DNA of 21,780 nt. Source: CAYZYO01 sp964482585. GTDB taxonomy: Bacteria; Bacillota; Syntrophomonadia; Syntrophomonadales; Syntrophomonadaceae. Below are positions 14,375-21,356 of the stretch, in pieces. The translations under genes were made by a program, and so were the position numbers. Location of the stretch: positions 1-21,780 of the forward strand of contig CAYZYO010000026.1 in the NCBI GenBank assembly GCA_964482585.1, given 5' to 3'. The notes beneath the pieces are model-generated. The model ran no database searches, was not told the origin of the DNA, and worked only from the letters and a program-made list of their open reading frames with translations. The number at the start of each line of letters is the position of its first letter. The stretch's first letter is position 1.

Positions 14375-14980
14375 CTAGTAATTCTGAAATACCTTTTTAA
14401 TAACCGGCTGTACTTGCTGCAGGGCTCTTCCCCGGTGGCTGATAGAGTTCTTGGCATAAGAACTAAGCTCGGCAAATGTTTTGTCAAAACCCCGGGGTAT
14501 GAACAGGGGATCATACCCAAATCCATTGGTTCCCGAAGGTTTATAAGCTATTTTACCCTCGCATCTCCCTTTAACTATCTCTGTTCTACCTTTAAGATCA
14601 CTTACAGCTATTACACAAATAAATCGTGCGGTTCTTTTTGCTTCTGGAATATCCTCCATTAATCGCAGAAGTTTGTCATTATTCTTTTCATCATCCGCAT
14701 CCTCTCCGGCAAAACGAGCTGAATATACTCCTGGCTGCCCATCAAGAGCATCTACTACCAGACCTGAATCATCAGCCAGGGTTACTATACCACTAGCAGA
14801 AGTAATTACCTGAGATTTTTTAACTGCATTTTCCTCAAAAGTATACCCATCTTCTTCGACTTCAGGCAAACCATTTATGTCTTCAAAAGTAAGTACAATA
14901 ATATCCAGGTTATTTAACATTTGCTGTAATTCTATTTTCTTGTTTTGATTCCGGGTAGCCAAAAGTAATTTTCGGACCAT
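14375..14980 (-). CDS. rdgB: XTP/dITP diphosphatase (non-canonical purine NTP pyrophosphatase)
   Basis: 201 residues, the family norm. It removes dITP, XTP and ITP from the nucleotide pool by cutting them to monophosphate and pyrophosphate. Visible signatures are LLLATRNQNKKIEL at the start, FEENAVKK, ADDSGL with the catalytic Asp, PGVYSARFAG, GFGYDPLF and the C-terminal ISHRGRAL. The ribosome binding site GGAGAG sits inside the last codons of rph, 8 nt before this start, so translation is probably coupled. The order rph-rdgB-phosphodiesterase is conserved in Firmicutes. Confidence 0.95.
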   Translation of the reverse strand: MVRKLLLATRNQNKKIELQQMLNNLDIIVLTFEDINGLPEVEEDGYTFEENAVKKSQVITSASGIVTLADDSGLVVDALDGQPGVYSARFAGEDADDEKNNDKLLRLMEDIPEAKRTARFICVIAVSDLKGRTEIVKGRCEGKIAYKPSGTNGFGYDPLFIPRGFDKTFAELSSYAKNSISHRGRALQQVQPVIKKVFQNY

Positions 14981-14988
14981 AATTTTTA

Positions 14989-15708
14989 TTACTCTCCTAT
15001 AGTATTCTTTTGTAAATAAACTAGTTCTTTAATTCCTTCTTCTGCTAACTGCAAAAGCTCTTCGAATTTTCTTTTATCAAAAGGGTTCCCTTCTGCTGTT
15101 CCCTGAATTTCGACAAATTCACCTTTTCCGGTCATAACCACATTCATATCAACATCTGCTTTGGAATCCTCCACATACTCTAAATCAAGTACTGGTATTC
15201 CTTCTACTATGCCAACACTTATGGCTGCCACATAGTCTTTTATTGGCAATTCTTCGATTACACCAGTCTCTTTAAGCTTTTTTAGGGCCAGGTACAGAGC
15301 CACATAACTGCCGGTTATAGAAGCAGTGCGGGTTCCTCCATCTGCTTGGATAACATCACAATCAATCCATACAGTTCGCTCTCCTAGTAATTCCATATCT
15401 ATTACTGCCCGCAATGATCTTCCTATTAATCTTTGGATTTCAAAAGTCCTGCCACTTATCTTACCCCTGCTGGCTTCCCTTTGAGTTCGGGTTTCGGTTG
15501 AAGCCGGCAGCAGGGAATACTCGGCAGTGACCCACCCGCTGCCAGTCCCTTTTAAAAATGACGGTACTTTTTCCTCAACCATAGCCGAACATAATACCCT
15601 GGTATCACCACACTCTATTAAAACTGACCCATCTGGGTGCTTTATAAAGTCAGGTATTATGGTTACTGGCCTCATTTCATCATTTAACCGGTTATTTAGT
15701 CTGCTCAT
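14989..15708 (-). CDS. rph: Ribonuclease PH
   Basis: 239 residues, normal length. This phosphate-dependent 3'-5' exoribonuclease trims the 3' ends of tRNA and other structured RNA. Signatures: MRPVTIIPDFIKHPDGSVLI near the N-terminus, TRTQREASRGKISGRTFEIQRLIGRSLRAV (around 73-102), IDCDVIQADGGTRTASITG (phosphate and metal site), DSKADVDMNVVMTG. It starts within the ATGA overlap with the activator gene upstream (15705-15708), with AAGGAGG inside that gene's end, so it is translated in step with it. Confidence 0.96.
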   Translation of the reverse strand: MSRLNNRLNDEMRPVTIIPDFIKHPDGSVLIECGDTRVLCSAMVEEKVPSFLKGTGSGWVTAEYSLLPASTETRTQREASRGKISGRTFEIQRLIGRSLRAVIDMELLGERTVWIDCDVIQADGGTRTASITGSYVALYLALKKLKETGVIEELPIKDYVAAISVGIVEGIPVLDLEYVEDSKADVDMNVVMTGKGEFVEIQGTAEGNPFDKRKFEELLQLAEEGIKELVYLQKNTIGE

Positions 15709-16469
15709 AATCTGCCTCCTTCTGTTCTATATACACAACAACCAATAGCCCCGTTCAATTGGGGTTTTAATAGTTTAGTCACCTGACACCCAGTCTCTTT
15801 CGCAATAATCTCCAGCAGCGCTGTATTCATAGCTACCCCGCCTGATACCAATATTATTTTACTATTATACTTTTTCAAATAGTTAGAAAACCGTTTATAC
15901 AATGAATAATTTACCCCCGCCGCCAATCGGGATACGGAATGACCTTCTATTATTCTTGCAATTATCTCGGTTTCACCAAAAATAGCACAGGTTGAGTTTA
16001 GCTCAACCGGTTCTGTACCATACAATGATAATTCCGTTAGGTCAATACCAAGAACATCCGCCATATTTTCCATATATCTACCTGAACTGGCTGCACAGCG
16101 GTCATTAGTTATAAAGTCTATTACCTGTGAATCCCTCACTTTAATAACCTTGGTGTCCTGGCCACCTATATCCAAAAGAGTAAAATCAGACAAACCACTT
16201 TGGAACACCGCCCCGGCAGTATGGGCCTGTATCTCGGGTATATGAACCGCCCCTTCAATTTGTACCGTTATTTTTCCATAACCGGTAGCTATCATCAGCT
16301 GGTCACTGGCAAAACCCATTTCTATAAGGCTTAAATTCAAGCCGCTCTTCCCGGTCTTGCCAAATTTTCGATAAAAGCTGATAGTGTCATAAACTGCATG
16401 GTTTACGATATCTTTCCCATCCATCTGAACAATTTTAACACTTCTTGATCCTAGATCTATACCTATCAT
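15705..16469 (-). CDS. 2-hydroxyacyl-CoA dehydratase activator (HgdC/BadF-type ASKHA ATPase)
   Basis: 254 residues, the size of HgdC-type activators. These homodimers hold one [4Fe-4S] cluster between subunits and use ATP hydrolysis to push an electron at very low potential into the partner enzyme. Seen here are the phosphate-1 loop MIGIDLGSRSVK, IGGQDTKVI (101-109, phosphate-2), the two cluster cysteines Cys125 in NDRCAASSG and Cys161 in NSTCAIFGE, and the adenosine motif VSGGVAMN. The partner gene lies 52 nt upstream. Its own start is peculiar: no ribosome binding site lies close to the ATG at 16469, and the nearest AGGAG is locked in a small hairpin (16487-16502). No other in-frame start fits. 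Electrons would come from ferredoxin or flavodoxin. Family assignment is firm; the reaction is not known. Confidence 0.9.
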   Translation of the reverse strand: MIGIDLGSRSVKIVQMDGKDIVNHAVYDTISFYRKFGKTGKSGLNLSLIEMGFASDQLMIATGYGKITVQIEGAVHIPEIQAHTAGAVFQSGLSDFTLLDIGGQDTKVIKVRDSQVIDFITNDRCAASSGRYMENMADVLGIDLTELSLYGTEPVELNSTCAIFGETEIIARIIEGHSVSRLAAGVNYSLYKRFSNYLKKYNSKIILVSGGVAMNTALLEIIAKETGCQVTKLLKPQLNGAIGCCVYRTEGGRL

Positions 16470-16486
16470 AATTATTGCAATGCTGC

Positions 16487-16502
16487 AGGAGTTTATACTC
16501 CT
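16487..16502 (-). promoter_or_regulatory. Small hairpin holding an AGGAG motif before the activator gene
   Basis: In the transcript AGGAGT-ATAA-ACTCCT forms a 6-bp stem with a 4-nt loop, starting about 28 nt before the activator's ATG. The Shine-Dalgarno-like AGGAG is in the 5' arm, so it is paired and also too far away for normal initiation. It may set a low translation rate for the activator. Confidence 0.4.
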
Positions 16503-16521
16503 TACACACCTTATTCACTCC

Positions 16522-17505
16522 TTACTTTCTATATTTGAGCATATTAATAAAGGCTTCTAAGCGCATGCGGCTTCTGGCATCTAATTTTCCTGGCCTATCA
16601 CCTTCAAGGGTTAAAAAAGGTATATTAATCTTATTTCTAAATATAAGATCTTCTATTTGACGAAAACAAAAAGTCTGCGTATAGTGAATAATCCCATCAA
16701 TCTCTCTCATTTCTAATTGCGGTAATATATCATCTATTCGGCCAAAAACTCCATAAGGATAAGTATAAATAAGATATTGTTCTATAATATCTTTGGTTGC
16801 AAACGGCATGGAAAACTGGCGCTGTACTTCATTAAATACTACCCGGGCTCCCATGGATTCCAGGACATCATAAAGGTCAGTAAATATCGGTGGAACTCCA
16901 ATATAAGCTAACCGGACTTCATTTTTAAAAGGACTCCTATTTTGGACTTTCTTTAAAAATTTGTCTAAATCTTTTCGATAACTCTCGGGGTCACTATTAA
17001 AATCACTGGAAGATACCAGGTAATAATGGTTTTCGAAACCACTCACCAGATTATCCTGCCAGGTAATCCGGTCAAGTTCCTGGCATAGGACACGGATTTC
17101 ATCTAATCTAGCTTTTTCTCTTAAAACCATTTCCATATTAACATTAAATAATTCCATTAGCTTGTACACCTGTACTTCAAGCATCTTTCTATCCCGGTCG
17201 AATGGAAAAGCGAAAGGAATAGTATTAATACTTTTTAGCTGGAGGGTCTCCATGAGTGCCTGGGTATTACTACAATCTCCCTGCATAACTGCAATCACTG
17301 CTTCCATTTTATTCTTAAGGACAGTTGAATACAATCCCTTAATCCAACCACAGGTATTGCGAGGATATCCTGCCTCTTCTGCCATATCTACCAATACCTG
17401 CGGCTTGTCCTCACTTATAAATATATTATTTAAGTCCACCGGAATTTTACCTGCTGCAAAAATAATCTCTACTGGAATACTGGTAGTAAAACCTATTTTG
17501 CCCAT
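16522..17505 (-). CDS. 2-hydroxyacyl-CoA dehydratase-like iron-sulfur protein (HgdB/DCCP family)
   Basis: 327 residues, shorter than typical dehydratase subunits (about 380-430). The three cluster cysteines of the family are in place: Cys52 in NTCGWIKG, Cys78 in GDCSNT and Cys280 in TFCFRQ, followed by LTLEGDRPGKLDARSRMRLEAF, a classic C-terminal motif. One more cysteine is at 141. Classical dehydratases need two different subunits; here there is one, next to one activator. The same one-plus-one layout is found in YjiM/YjiL and in the double-cubane cluster protein and its reductase. A double-cubane cluster needs more cysteine ligands than the three conserved positions seen, so I do not claim it. 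Start ATG has TGAGGTTGA upstream, inside the end of murI; the gap is 10 nt. Substrate unknown. Confidence 0.85.
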   Translation of the reverse strand: MGKIGFTTSIPVEIIFAAGKIPVDLNNIFISEDKPQVLVDMAEEAGYPRNTCGWIKGLYSTVLKNKMEAVIAVMQGDCSNTQALMETLQLKSINTIPFAFPFDRDRKMLEVQVYKLMELFNVNMEMVLREKARLDEIRVLCQELDRITWQDNLVSGFENHYYLVSSSDFNSDPESYRKDLDKFLKKVQNRSPFKNEVRLAYIGVPPIFTDLYDVLESMGARVVFNEVQRQFSMPFATKDIIEQYLIYTYPYGVFGRIDDILPQLEMREIDGIIHYTQTFCFRQIEDLIFRNKINIPFLTLEGDRPGKLDARSRMRLEAFINMLKYRK

Positions 17506-17515
17506 ACTATCAACC

Positions 17516-18316
17516 TCAATTCAGGTCCACTCTTTGTACTTTTTTAATCGTGTTTTCAAGCAATTTATTCCCAACTGTAAAAAAGGATTCATCATTACCA
17601 CTGACAAAAAACTCATTTACCAGCCGCTCTTTATTATTAAACAGGTTCTCCCGGGTAAAAATCATCTTTAATTCTTCTATTGTTTCATAGGCAGGATCTA
17701 CTAACGTAACTGCCGACCCTACATATTCTTTAATCAACGGCGCTAGAAACGGATAATGGGTACATCCTAATACCAGAGTGTCTATTCCCTGTTCAATAAG
17801 AGGATCTAAATATTCCTTTATCGCCTCTCTAATTTTCTTACCATCCAGTCTTCCTTGCTCTATTAAAGGTACTAATTTAGGACACGCCATTTCAAAAACT
17901 TTAAACCCTTTATTTAGCGCTTTTATCTGTTGAGTATATGCCAGTCGATTAACTGTTGCCTGGGTAGCGATAATCCCAATAAATCCATTTCGGGTAATAC
18001 GGATTGCTGAACTTGCTCCTGCCTTAACCACTCCTAACAAAGGTAGAGAGTATTCCCTGGAGGTAACCGGAAGGGTTACTGAAGAATGAGTGCCACAGGC
18101 TACAATTACTGCTTTAACTCTTTTACTCAGCAAAAAAGAAATAATACTCCTGGCATATAAAAACAACTCTTGCTCTGACTTATTTCCATAAGGAACATGG
18201 GCAGTGTCACCAAAATAAATAAATCTTTCATTCGGAAGCTTTTCTATTAAAGCCTTTACAACTGTTAACCCCCCCACACCTGAATCAAAAATGCCTATAG
18301 AACCATTTGCTGTCAA
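17516..18316 (-). CDS. murI: Glutamate racemase
   Basis: 266 residues from the chosen start. It converts L- to D-glutamate for peptidoglycan. The frame is open 43 codons further upstream, but the enzyme begins at GSIGIFDSGVGG, and a TTG at 18316 with GAGGTG eight nt before it gives the normal N-terminus and length, so I place the start there. The second catalytic cysteine motif LGCTHYPF is standard (Cys185). The first reads VACGTHSS (Cys74) where most racemases have ACNTAS; the Cys and Thr are kept, the Asn is Gly. Substrate Asp10 (adjacent Ser11), FGDTAHVPYG (35-44) and the other landmarks are present, so it is likely active. It heads the operon with the dehydratase pair, rph, rdgB and the phosphodiesterase. 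Confidence 0.93.
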   Translation of the reverse strand: MTANGSIGIFDSGVGGLTVVKALIEKLPNERFIYFGDTAHVPYGNKSEQELFLYARSIISFLLSKRVKAVIVACGTHSSVTLPVTSREYSLPLLGVVKAGASSAIRITRNGFIGIIATQATVNRLAYTQQIKALNKGFKVFEMACPKLVPLIEQGRLDGKKIREAIKEYLDPLIEQGIDTLVLGCTHYPFLAPLIKEYVGSAVTLVDPAYETIEELKMIFTRENLFNNKERLVNEFFVSGNDESFFTVGNKLLENTIKKVQRVDLN

Positions 18317-18519
18317 AATTAACACCTCGATCGCATTTAAATAATACAGTAAATAATGTATCACTTTCGCCAGATATATTCTATATGTTATGCTTTTAAA
18401 AATCATACTTGAGCAATATTTTTTAATAACTATCAATAGTGCCACTCTACTTAAATAAAGAGTTTTATATATAATTCAAAAACTCACTATGTCCTTTGTC
18501 TCAGGATGACAGCCAAGCC

Positions 18520-18540
18520 GGAGACTTAAGTCTCCTCTAC
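18520..18540. repeat. Palindrome GGAGACTTAAGTCTCC plus TCTAC, solo end of the composite repeat
   Basis: A perfect 16-bp palindrome (18520-18535) followed by TCTAC. The same end joins the 11-bp units in copy 3 (CAGTCTCCTCTACGGTT) and, with C for A, in copy 1. The stop codon of the GerMN gene (18537-18539) is formed by this element. The adjacent TCAGGATGACA (18501-18511) is another motif often met in bacterial intergenic repeats. Confidence 0.7.
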
Positions 18541-19133
18541 TGATGCAAAGGCTCAACTGGCTGGGAAATATCTATAAATCCTCCTATGCTGAGTGCTTTT
18601 TGCCCATCTATCATGAAGGATACATTGCTGACTGTGGGGAATTGCCCTAATGTGTTAGTAATAGCGTATACGATCAGCTCTTCTTGGTGCGCACTGCTTA
18701 CATTTCTAATTTCTGAACTCATATCAAGTATGCATAAGCCATCTGGTTTAATATTAATGTCTAGTATTTCAGTACCTTCTGGTAATACATTAATGTATTC
18801 AGAAGTGGATGGTCCCTTGATAAGTTCTTTTAAAGTAGTACGAGCTATTCCTTCAGTTTTCTCTATAGTTCTTTTTTCCACTACCAAATTCTTGCCGTCA
18901 GCTCCGGCAAAATATAAATCGATACTTATACTCTCCTTAAATTCATCGGGTTTAACCTGCAGTCCACCTGTTTCATTCGTGTTTTCTGGAGACTCTTTTT
19001 TCTCAGGTGAGATGTTTATTAATTCTTTCCATGCTTTAATACTACTATTCTCTTGCAGGGAAGAACATCCCCCACTTATTATACAAATAGCAAGTATTAA
19101 TACTGCCAGTCCCGTTATAATAATCCTGGTCAT
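18537..19133 (-). CDS. GerMN-domain lipoprotein
   Basis: 198 residues. A signal peptide of about 22 residues (basic start, hydrophobic stretch LAVLILAICII) ends in SGGC, with Cys23 as the likely lipidated residue; the lipobox is not perfect. A charged Ser/Glu/Asn-rich linker follows (about 25-65), then one GerMN domain: LYFAGADGKNLVVEKR, LLKELIKGP-like segment, LPEGTEILDINIKPDGLCILDMS, and the ending VSFMIDGQKALSIGGFIDIS. GerMN proteins sit outside the membrane; GerM of Bacillus has two such domains and acts in sporulation and germination, with its gene beside racE (a glutamate racemase gene) and rph, as here. This protein has only one domain, so I leave the symbol empty. GGGGAGGA before the ATG. 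The last codon abuts a repeat palindrome that supplies the TAG stop. Confidence 0.85.
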   Translation of the reverse strand: MTRIIITGLAVLILAICIISGGCSSLQENSSIKAWKELINISPEKKESPENTNETGGLQVKPDEFKESISIDLYFAGADGKNLVVEKRTIEKTEGIARTTLKELIKGPSTSEYINVLPEGTEILDINIKPDGLCILDMSSEIRNVSSAHQEELIVYAITNTLGQFPTVSNVSFMIDGQKALSIGGFIDISQPVEPLHQ

Positions 19134-19200
19134 AATTTCAATCCTCCCCTATATATTACTCTTATAGCATACGAATCCACTATTAAAATTATGACTGGAT

Positions 19201-19228
19201 AAAAAAAAGAGAGCACCTCTGGTGCTCT
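19201..19228 (-). terminator. Rho-independent terminator after the VWA gene
   Basis: On the minus strand AGAGCACC-AGA-GGTGCTCT is followed by C and eight T. It is about 150 nt past the VWA gene's stop and just upstream of the GerMN gene, so it separates the two transcripts. The stretch 19229-19378 between it and the VWA gene holds nothing else I can identify. Confidence 0.85.
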
Positions 19229-19378
19229 TTTATGAAGGAGGAGTTATAAGCAAACTAGGGTATTGTCAACCCCAAATTTGCATTTACTCTTATAGAAATA
19301 TTAACTCGAAATTAAAAATTTGTCAATATATTATGCATTTATGCGAATAGTATTTCTTAATGTCGTTTTATAATGCCA

Positions 19379-21157
19379 TTACGCTCTTTTTTTGTCGGTA
19401 TTTAGCATATTCTTTTTTTCCCAGCGCACTATGTTAATTAAATTATCCTTATTTAAATCATCAACTAAATATAATGCTCCTGCTCCAAAGTCAACCAGCT
19501 TCTCTAAATATAGTTTATTTGATTCCACACCTATACAAATAAATCGAATTTTAGCATCCATAATATATGATGCAGCTTTCAAAGCATCCGATTTTGCATC
19601 CATAGTCCAAAGTGGAGTATTGGGAATACCGTCAGTAATTAAGACTAATAAAGGATTGCGTACAGGACTGTTTTTTATAAGATTTACCGCTGTCATAATC
19701 CCTTCTGCCATAGGAGTTAATCCGGCGGGACTGATTTTAGATAATCCGGTCCTTAGAATATGTTGACTGCGAGTAAACGGTACTACTACTTCACTGCTGC
19801 GTTCCTGGAAAATAACTACCGCAACTTTTTCTTTTCCGGTTAGTAACAGATGTTCTGCCAGATAACACGCAGCCTGTCTTTTATCACCGGCCATACTCCC
19901 GCTGGCATCTATTAACAAGCATATATCAACCGGGATATAGCTTTTTTTGGTAAAGTAATGTAAATCCTCTTTTCTGATTGTGAAGCGGTCTTCACCTCTA
20001 AGATAGCTGTTAATTTTTGCCTGAATAACGGTTTCCGGTACTGCCAGATCCCCAGACCAGGCTTTTTCCGGGTCATTGATGGTTTTATTACGGTTAGTAA
20101 ATTCTACATAAGATGATTTTTTTTCTATTTTACCCAGTTTGCGAAACCGGCTGTTCCCACCTGAAGGCATCTTACGCATGTTACGCCTTATATCCGTTTC
20201 CAATTCACACTTATGCTTAATTACAAATTCTTTTAATGTCAGGCCTTTTTTGCTTAGAATCTTGCCTACTATTGTATTTTTTACTATCCCTAGTTCTTCC
20301 AGCTGTTCTAAAGTGTGTTCTAAATCTCCCCATTTCTTTTTTTGCTGTTCTATTCCTTTACGTTTAAACAAATTTGTCGAATAACTCTCCATGAACTCTT
20401 CAATTTCATCTACACCGCCAAATTTCTCCGCCAATTTTATGATTAGCTGGTTTACGTTTTCCTTGTCTGGTAATGCCCTGGCATGCTGCCCTTTGAAATT
20501 CTTCCAGGGCAGTTTTATATACCCGGCATAACTCTCTTCTTCTTGTTTTTGATTTCCGTGTATTATGTTCCGTACTTTTGATAATTGAATATTATTATGA
20601 ACTATGACTTCTTCTGCAGCTGCAGCGATTATATAAACTAGATAATATTCTTCTCGTTTTAACCGGGCAAGTATGTGTATATGGTCCCTACCTTCATCTA
20701 GTTCCGTAAATGGTTCTACAATATTTTGAAAAAGATTTATTATGGTTTCTTTCCCCGAATTAGTAGTAACGAATATCTTATGCGCATATTCAGTTACCAT
20801 TTTAAGTCGTTCATCCTCAGCATACTGCAACTGGGGATCTTTTTCTAAGAAGTGATTATCAATAGCAGAAAATATTGCTTTAGCTACTTCGATCGGATTA
20901 ATTTTCCCAGGTTTATGATATACATCAATATGAACTACTTGATCCTTGTCTACAAAGTCTAAGTAGGTTTTACCTGCATCTCGATTAAGCAAAATTTTTA
21001 TCTGGCCTTTTATCCTTTTTTCCGGCATCTTAGCATGAGCCTTTAAACTCACCACTGTACTTTCACCTAATCTTATACCTTGATTTTGACTAAAGTATAA
21101 GCTGAGGTAATTTCCTACCGAAGCTGTTTTGTCTACATTTGTTTTTTCGCCGAACAT
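19379..21157 (-). CDS. VWA-domain protein resembling magnesium chelatase subunit D
   Basis: 592 residues. The last 190 form a von Willebrand A domain with a complete metal-ion adhesion site: DASGS (417-421), Thr481 in GLTPMAEG and Asp509 in LITDG. The run PVDICLLIDASGSMAGDKR, the VAVVIFQ strand and VVVPFTRS are closest in style to BchD/ChlD and similar chelatase-like VWA proteins. The first 400 residues are mostly helical and charged, without a domain I recognise; there is no signal peptide or membrane segment, so it is cytosolic. Upstream, in the same direction, is the C-terminal end of a ChlI/MoxR-like AAA ATPase, the usual partner. Such pairs insert metals or remodel target proteins; no target is visible. 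AGGGGGGGAT lies before the ATG. Confidence 0.85.
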   Translation of the reverse strand: MFGEKTNVDKTASVGNYLSLYFSQNQGIRLGESTVVSLKAHAKMPEKRIKGQIKILLNRDAGKTYLDFVDKDQVVHIDVYHKPGKINPIEVAKAIFSAIDNHFLEKDPQLQYAEDERLKMVTEYAHKIFVTTNSGKETIINLFQNIVEPFTELDEGRDHIHILARLKREEYYLVYIIAAAAEEVIVHNNIQLSKVRNIIHGNQKQEEESYAGYIKLPWKNFKGQHARALPDKENVNQLIIKLAEKFGGVDEIEEFMESYSTNLFKRKGIEQQKKKWGDLEHTLEQLEELGIVKNTIVGKILSKKGLTLKEFVIKHKCELETDIRRNMRKMPSGGNSRFRKLGKIEKKSSYVEFTNRNKTINDPEKAWSGDLAVPETVIQAKINSYLRGEDRFTIRKEDLHYFTKKSYIPVDICLLIDASGSMAGDKRQAACYLAEHLLLTGKEKVAVVIFQERSSEVVVPFTRSQHILRTGLSKISPAGLTPMAEGIMTAVNLIKNSPVRNPLLVLITDGIPNTPLWTMDAKSDALKAASYIMDAKIRFICIGVESNKLYLEKLVDFGAGALYLVDDLNKDNLINIVRWEKKNMLNTDKKRA

Positions 21158-21219
21158 ATGATCCCCCCCCTTGTGATAACCAACTCAACTAGTTGATAAT
21201 ATAACCAAATAAATATAAA

Positions 21220-21302
21220 GTAGGAGAAAGCTGTAAGGATGTAAACTAATTTTTCCTAAATAGACAAGAATACTGTATCATTTCCTGACACCCAACTCCT
21301 AC
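21220..21302. repeat. 83-bp element with imperfect 20-bp inverted ends
   Basis: GTAGGAG at 21220 and CTCCTAC at 21296-21302 face each other. Over 20 bp the arms match at 15 positions (7 perfect at the outside), enclosing about 43 nt. It lies in the 199-nt gap between the AAA and VWA genes. I see no target duplication. A perfect 10-bp palindrome CAACTAGTTG (21186-21195) is next to it, in the VWA leader. Confidence 0.5.
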
Positions 21303-21356
21303 AATTTAACTATTCTTTTTACTAAATTATTTAATACCATGCTCTTCAGTTTCTAA

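Noticed and set aside
16522..17505. Double-cubane cluster protein as a firm name
   Set aside because: Only three conserved cysteine positions plus one other cysteine are present, too few to assert that cluster from sequence alone.
18317..18445. 43-codon upstream extension of glutamate racemase
   Set aside because: It adds a hydrophobic lead not found in the family; the TTG at 18316 has a proper ribosome binding site and gives the usual length.
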